This document shows positions 7,678 through 12,149 of a DNA stretch of 12,149 nucleotides, in pieces. The stretch covers positions 1 to 12,149 of the forward strand of contig RBNI01005771.1 in assembly GCA_003990745.1 (NCBI GenBank), given 5' to 3'. The translations under genes and the position numbers were made by a program. Position 1 is the first letter of the stretch; the number at the start of each line of letters is the position of its first letter. Below the pieces are notes generated by a model. It saw only the letters and a list, made by a program, of their open reading frames with translations. It searched no databases and had not been told where the DNA came from. The DNA is from Jimgerdemannia flammicorona (taxonomy: Eukaryota > Mucoromycota > Endogonomycetes > Endogonales > Endogonaceae).

Positions 7678-8721
7678 TCAGTAGATAATCTGCATCTTCT
7701 GAGCATTTAGGTTGATTATTGCTCTGACTTTGTGAAGCCACTGGTTGCCGATAAGAATGTCATAGTTAGTTGCATTGATTACTATCACATCCACTAGGAT
7801 AGTTGCTCCTCCAAACTTGATGGGAACATCTTGGATTTTTCCCAGAGGGGTGGCTCTTGTACCATCTGCTGTAACAAATACCAACTTGGTTGCTTCTTCA
7901 ACCTCCCATCCCAGGTGGTCTACTGCCTTCTTGCTGAGGAGGCATCCTCCTGCTCCTGTATCTATGATGGCTTCAAAGATTCTGTCTTCGATTTGGCAGG
8001 TTGCATAGGCAGAAGTCTTGCAGTTATCTTCACTTTCTTCTCCAGAATCTTCTTGAACATTGTTGGCTTCAGTTATCTTCCAACCCTGCTCCTTGGTTGT
8101 TTTGGCAAGTCCAAATCTCATTTGCTGTCTAAACATAGGAATTTCTGTGAGCTGGCCAAAGGTTACATTGACTTTTTGTTGGCTGAGATCCTTGAAGATA
8201 TTATACTTGAAAGTCTTGGTTTTGTGAAGCTTCTTCTCCTTTTCTCCTTCGCTAGCTGGAGTGGTTCCTTGAATGATATCTTGGACTGTCTGCTTGAGCT
8301 CTATATCTTGATCCATTTCTTTAGCTTGGCTTTCTGTGGCCATTTCCATCTGTTTTTCCACCAGGTTCTTCTTGGGTCTCCCTGGTGGTCTCTTGTAGGG
8401 TTTCTTATAAAAATCCTTTTTGGTAGTCTGTACAGAATAGACCTCCCATTCTTCATCTGACTCTCCAATTTCCTCAAAGGTAATGATGTTGGCCTGTTCC
8501 TTGTTTTTAGTAGCATTGCTCGGCTGAGCCTTGTGCTTAGTTTCACTCATACATTCATATGAGTAGTGGCCTTCTTCTCCACAGCTATAGTAGGTACCTT
8601 TCTTCTTGTCTGAGATGGTGGCAAACTTCTGAATCAGGTGGCGATCTCTTCCTCTAATTTCTTTTACTATGTCTCCTAGGTGAGCAGTCATTTCAGCAAA
8701 CTGCTTGGCAAGCTCCTCCAT
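7678..8721 (-). pseudogene. Gag nucleocapsid and aspartic protease segment
   Basis: An open stretch of 347 codons and the longest intact piece of the element. Residues 44-57 are a CCHC zinc knuckle, which binds the packaged RNA, but its first Cys is Tyr (codon TAC at 8590-8592); C47, H52 and C57 remain. Residues 110-119 read KRPPGRPKKN, an AT-hook-like basic motif. Acidic and Lys-rich stretches follow. The protease begins near residue 240 with the active-site triplet DTG at 254-256 (codons 7954-7962), then VFVTADGT, and ends with DILIGNQWL (321-329), the usual C-terminal fold signature. Retropepsins act as dimers and cut the polyprotein. The segment ends at a TGA that probably replaces a sense codon, since the same frame continues into the linker and dUTPase. 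The ATG at 8719-8721 is internal, not the natural start. Confidence 0.9.
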
Positions 8722-9450
8722 GGGGTCACTGTTTCTCTACTGCTCTGTAGCTCTCATTTGAGCTGTGTTTCAATTGATCATTGTGGTGGAGATCACACTG
8801 GTTGCCTTCGGTGCTTTGATTCTAACTCCAGTGACTCTTTCTATTGTGTGGTCTTGTGGATGTCTGGCTATTCAATACCACTGAGCATAGGTGACCTTTT
8901 GTGGCAGATCCAGAACTACTGGTGATGAGCAAATGGCCATAGCTATCTCTGGGTGGACTCCTTTCATAAAGCTTGCTTCAGCTACTTGATCTCAGATAGC
9001 ATCAGCATAATTTGTGAGGATTATCTGATATCAGATTTGGGTGTAGAATGTGTTTGGATTCTCACTCATTTCTTAGCATATTGTATTGAGTTGATCCTTC
9101 AGGGCTTGCTTAATTTCATCTATGTAATAGGTGTTTCAGAGCCAGGTCTTCTGTACTGTCAGTATGGTATCTGCATCATTTCCTGTATGGGTTGTGACTG
9201 TGAATGCTGCTCTGGCAGGACCTCATAGGCTGAAGGGTATGAGGGCTACTTGCTGTACTGCTGTCAGGGTTCTTATAGCAGCATACTGCTTAAATCATTG
9301 ATGAAGGTGATGATTGATTCATCTGAGGTATATCTATGGAATACTGGTGGTCTCATATCCATCTTGTCTTGGTATCTTGCTTTGGTTTGTATGGTTGTTC
9401 AGGTGGTGGCAGTTGTTCATTGTTCAGCTTGAAAGTGAGAGATTCATCTT
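8722..9450 (-). pseudogene. gag: Gag capsid region of the Ty3/gypsy element, broken
   Basis: The capsid part of Gag, which would form the virus-like particle in the cytoplasm. Translation in three successive frames gives a coherent protein. A Pro/Gln-rich start with LNNEQLPPPEQPYKP (about 9432-9388) is followed by RPPVFHRYTSDESIITFIND (about 9353-9294), then a long frame from 9294 to 8721. That frame contains GPARAAFTV and EASFMKGVHPEIAMAI, which match the helical layout of retrotransposon capsid domains. Frames change near 9365 and 9295, each time where a G or T run appears one base short. The last frame has eight stops, six of them TGA. No ATG is found in the first frame after the primer site, so the original start codon is lost or lies elsewhere. 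It joins the zinc-knuckle and protease frame at 8721 without a shift. Confidence 0.75.
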
Positions 9451-9456
9451 GAATTA

Positions 9457-9473
9457 CCAGCCAATGGACACCA
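9457..9473 (-). promoter_or_regulatory. Primer binding site
   Basis: Three bases after the end of the 5' LTR, the element strand reads TGGTGTCCATTGGCTGG. TGG pairs with the CCA end of a tRNA, so the primer tRNA would end CCAATGGACACCA, with discriminator A and the acceptor 3' strand AATGGAC. I cannot assign the amino acid with confidence. The site is clear in position but the length of pairing is unknown. Confidence 0.75.
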
Positions 9474-9476
9474 AGT

Positions 9477-9940
9477 TGTAATGTAGCGGACGCTTAACCT
9501 TTGAAGTACATCAGATTTCTGTATCTTGAAAACTTGCTCTTCTTCAACTCCGCAGAGTCCTTGGGATGTAGGGATGGGTGAGTTCGAAGTATATCTGCCC
9601 ACAGGCTTACTAGTTCCTTTGCTTTCTCTTTGCTTGAACTATTTCGATCTGAGGTTTATTCACTCAAAGATACTGGGTTATTTATACAAGTTTTGCTAGC
9701 TATAAGGTGGCTAAGTAATGGCTCATTTCACAAGTGTTGAATCTTTTAACATCTGCTAGGATTTCACTGATTGCAAACATTTTAACATCTCCTAAATCTT
9801 TGTGAATATTAAAGTTTCTGCACTTCACAGAATATGACTGCTATTTATAAGACTAAACTATATTGGGAATCGGATTCAGGTATCATGATCAAATGTCTAA
9901 TTCCCCTGTTTCACATTACTAATTTGGATCAACCATCACA
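9477..9940 (-). repeat. 5' LTR of the Ty3/gypsy element (464 bp)
   Basis: Direct repeat of 3271-3734, with TG..CA ends and exactly the same length. It lies upstream of the primer binding site on the minus strand and so holds the promoter. A TATAAATA box and an AATAAA signal are present in the order expected for U3 and R. Confidence 0.97.
9679..9686 (-). promoter_or_regulatory. TATA box of the 5' LTR
   Basis: The minus strand reads TATAAATA, preserved in both LTRs (3473-3480 in the other). It sits about 255 nt from the upstream LTR edge, leaving roughly 200 nt for R-U5. A second TATAAATA further upstream (near 9842-9850) is an alternative core promoter. Confidence 0.5.
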
Positions 9941-9944
9941 ATAG
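9941..9944. repeat. Target site duplication, right copy (ATAG)
   Basis: ATAG directly after the CA end of the right LTR, equal to 3267-3270. The pre-insertion site would have read TATTATATAGTTATAG. Confidence 0.7.
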
Positions 9945-10740
9945 TTATAGCTATAGTTATTAAAACTCTCTATAATTATCTATAATATTTTTTAATTAAA
10001 TTATAATAGTTTATTATATAGTAATAAGCTAATGATAATTCTAATAGAATTTTTAATAAAATTTCTAAAGAAAATTTCAACATATATAGTAGTTATATAT
10101 TATATATAGATATACTCAGTATACTATATTTAGTCATAAATACATATAATCAGTATAAATACTCTCTATATTGAGTATATTATAACCTCAACTCTACTTT
10201 TCTCTCTTAATAATAAAGAAGTATTCTTATCAAGAACTCTCTGACTTAATTTTAAGTCTGATTAACTTAGAATAAAAATATAGTATCTCTATCTGATATA
10301 AAATCTTAAAAGTGATACTTAGACTATATTTCAATAATAAGTATTTAAAACTTAGTACTTTTTCATAAGAACTCAGAATCTAGAGCTAATAGTTTACTGA
10401 GATTATCTATAATATATTAATTCTATTAGTATATAGTTTTATTATATTATAATAGGTCAGTAGAGAAATATACCAAATTACTATCTAATTATTTACTATA
10501 ATTTAGCCATATACTATATCAGATATACTAAGTAACCAGAATTATCCTACTATACCAACTTGTATAAATAATAATCTAAATAATTAAATACTCAAATAAG
10601 AGTACAAACCATTTCTAATTAGTATACTATACTAGTATTTAAGATTTATATTCTTAATAAGAATAGTAAATATTATTAGAAATAATAATCTATAATTATT
10701 TATATAGTAATTAGCTAGCAACTATAACTATATAAAATAT
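9945..10740. other. A/T-rich flank without a recognisable gene
   Basis: This is dominated by A, T and TA steps, with small inverted repeats such as TTATAGCTATAG at the start and ATTCTTAATAAGAAT near 10651. A segment near 10160-10260 has a TATA-like GTATAAATA, a pyrimidine-rich stretch and AATAAAG, which together resemble the R-U5 part of an LTR. No matching second copy lies in the window, so I do not call it one. No protein-like frame is seen. Confidence 0.45.
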
Positions 10741-12112
10741 CCTAAAAATAAAAGTAAAAAAATCTCAGTCTGAAATTCAAAATCAAAAAGCAAAAGATAA
10801 GTTTAACTACTATATTCAAGAGATATATCTGCCAAAAGTTACCTAATTTAGGAAGAATTATAATACTTAAGAGAAATATCTGCTCTAAAGTTACTTTTAG
10901 AAGATTGTGAGCTTGAGATCTAATTTGTTCTCTGGTCTACTTTCTGATATAAAGAAGAAGTTTATTAATTTAAAAAGAATCTGAAACTCTTAAGAAATTT
11001 ACTATTCAAGAAGCTGCCAAATTTGCTATATTATACTGATAAGAAATACTGCCAAAATTATTTACTGAAATCATCTATATTATATAAACAGAACTTATAT
11101 CTATTTTTTATATTAGAAACTATTAAATATTTTTGTTACTTTTGATAAAGTAATTAGGTACTCAAGCTAATCTATATAGTAGTTCCAATCTTGTAATTTG
11201 TCTCCATTAAGCTAGCATATTACATTTGAGGGCTCAACTGAGAAGATTTTTTAAAATCTATATGACTTTTCAGCTCAAAAAAACTCTAGATATATTTGAT
11301 AGAGTATCAATCTCTATTACTATAGGAGAATAAGTCATTACCAGCATTTAGACAGAAAGAGAAGTAATCATCTCAAGATTTATCAACTATCTAGTATTAG
11401 AAAAATCTCAATAAGAGATCAGTATAGTACAGTATCCTCAACTAATACTAGCCCAATTATTAAGAGTTTAGCTTATAAATACTTCAGAAATACTAGTAGA
11501 CTTACCACTAAAAGATCTGACCCAACTTGATAAATCAGACCAAGTAGACAATACAGAGAGCTCTGCCAGAAATTTTAATAAGCTTATATAAGAACTTAAA
11601 GATCATATTGCCTAATATTGATTTTTTGTAGAAATATCTCTAATCTTATTACTATCTGAACCAGCAGATTCTCTCAGCCCAGTATCTTCAAGAATACCAA
11701 TATTAGTACTCAGAAGATCAAATATATATCTTTCAACTTCTTAACTCTCAGTAGTCTAATCAGATATAGTATACTTATAATAAGTAAAACAGATTTAGAA
11801 ACTAAGAGGAACCAGATAACAGAGATGACAAAATGATAGTACTACTATCTATATTTGTAAGATATTTAGAAAAAGACCTCAGAGAATTCTGAGATATTCT
11901 TGAAGAAGTTATAGCTCTGAAAGATCTTGCTCATAGAAGACAAATTACTATTCTCAAAGTATAACTAAGGAAGCCAGCTAAAGGAATCTTTTACTAGAGT
12001 ATAAAATGATCCAAACTCTGACCTTAGATAAGTTATAACTGCAGTAGTCTACTATGAAGACCAGTATGAAGCCATGGTCTATTAGTTTATCAAGAAGTAT
12101 ATAGAAATAGAA

Positions 12113-12116
<4 letters not shown>
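10741..12116 (+). pseudogene. Unrecognised decayed coding-like block
   Basis: I do not recognise this gene. Several plus-strand stretches read like protein once scattered stops are ignored: EIQNQKAKDKFNYYIQEIY (about 10771-10830), QVDNTESSARNFNKLI (about 11540-11590) running on to SLILLLSEPADSLSP, and RYLEKDLREF then DILEEVIALKDLAHRRQITI (about 11860-11955). The pieces lie in different frames. The stops are mostly TAA and TAG where Gln would be expected, plus TGA, the same pattern as in the copia relic. The charged, helix-prone composition would suit a retroelement Gag, and the A/T-rich sequence before it could be an old LTR, but this is inference. No catalytic motif was found. Confidence 0.35.

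Positions 12117-12149
<33 letters not shown>
12117..12149 (+). repeat. 33-bp poly-T tract at the window edge
   Basis: A pure T run that continues to the last base of the window, so its full length is unknown. It may mark an assembly break as well as a genuine homopolymer. Confidence 0.9.

Larger units (their letters stand above)
3271..9940 (-). mobile_element. Complete but inactivated Ty3/gypsy-type LTR retrotransposon with a dUTPase domain
   Basis: The 6670-bp element lies between two direct 464-bp LTRs, with a 4-bp duplication (ATAG) outside them. Transcription would run from right to left. Internal order on the minus strand is primer binding site, Gag with a zinc knuckle, protease, linker, dUTPase, reverse transcriptase, RNase H, integrase, tail, polypurine tract. 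RT before integrase is the Ty3/gypsy order. GC content is clearly higher than in the flanks. I count 22 stops in the reconstructed Gag-Pol frame and at least five frameshifts, so this copy could move only with proteins supplied by another copy. No chromodomain or env-like gene is seen. It inserted about 160 bp beyond the possible copia LTR. Confidence 0.95.

Noticed and set aside
7285..8460. Plus-strand open frames with Leu/Phe-rich, membrane-like translations
   Set aside because: They are antisense to Gag, protease and linker; the Leu/Phe richness comes from reading Glu/Lys codons backwards.
4251..9294. TGA read as a sense codon (altered genetic code or programmed readthrough)
   Set aside because: TGG is used freely for Trp in the same frames, many TGA sit at Arg positions, and frameshifts and TAA/TAG stops are also present. 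CGA-to-TGA decay explains it better.
3271..9940. Classic CpA-directed RIP as the only cause of decay
   Set aside because: Only six of 28 LTR differences are in CpA/TpG-to-TpA context, whereas 16 trace to CpG. CpA change is at most a second component here.
10160..10260. Another LTR in the right flank
   Set aside because: It has a TATA-like box, a pyrimidine stretch and AATAAAG, but no second copy, no defined TG/CA ends and no primer site.

Overview
The window looks like repeat-rich, gene-poor DNA from a filamentous fungus. That call rests on nested LTR retrotransposons, tracts of A/T-rich TpA-heavy sequence around a more GC-rich insertion, and decay almost entirely by C-to-T type transitions. 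No host gene, tRNA or rRNA was recognised. The species cannot be named from this sequence.

Layout. (1) 1-307: GC-richer sequence that reads, on the minus strand, like the 5' LTR and leader of a fairly intact element whose body lies beyond the left edge. (2) 308-699: A/T-rich, no gene. (3) About 700-2680, plus strand: a badly decayed Ty1/copia pol (reverse transcriptase, then RNase H). A short hairpin element sits inside it at 1538-1625, a 56-bp T tract follows it, and a possible copia 3' LTR lies at 2958-3110. (4) 3271-9940, minus strand: a full-length Ty3/gypsy-type element of 6670 bp. It has two 464-bp LTRs, a 4-bp ATAG target duplication, a primer binding site and a polypurine tract. (5) 9945-12116: A/T-rich sequence holding an unrecognised, decayed coding-like block, ending in a 33-bp T tract at the window edge.

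The Ty3/gypsy element is the main content. Read on the minus strand, the order is LTR, primer site, Gag (capsid, then a zinc knuckle), aspartic protease, a charged linker with a Cys/His cluster, a dUTPase domain, reverse transcriptase, RNase H, integrase (HHCC zinc finger, DD35E core, GPY module), a C-terminal tail, polypurine tract, LTR. Protease, linker, dUTPase and reverse transcriptase share one reading frame, so the dUTPase was part of the polyprotein. The copy is dead: I count 22 in-frame stops (15 of them TGA), at least five frameshifts, and loss of one zinc-binding cysteine in both Gag and integrase.

The two LTRs have the same length and differ at 28 sites, all transitions. Sixteen of these fall at CpG or at reciprocal TG/CA positions that imply an ancestral CpG. 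This points to deamination at methylated CpG, with a smaller CpA component, as the main force of decay. The flanks are further along the same path, whereas the left-edge element still keeps about ten CpG in 307 bp and is probably the youngest insertion.
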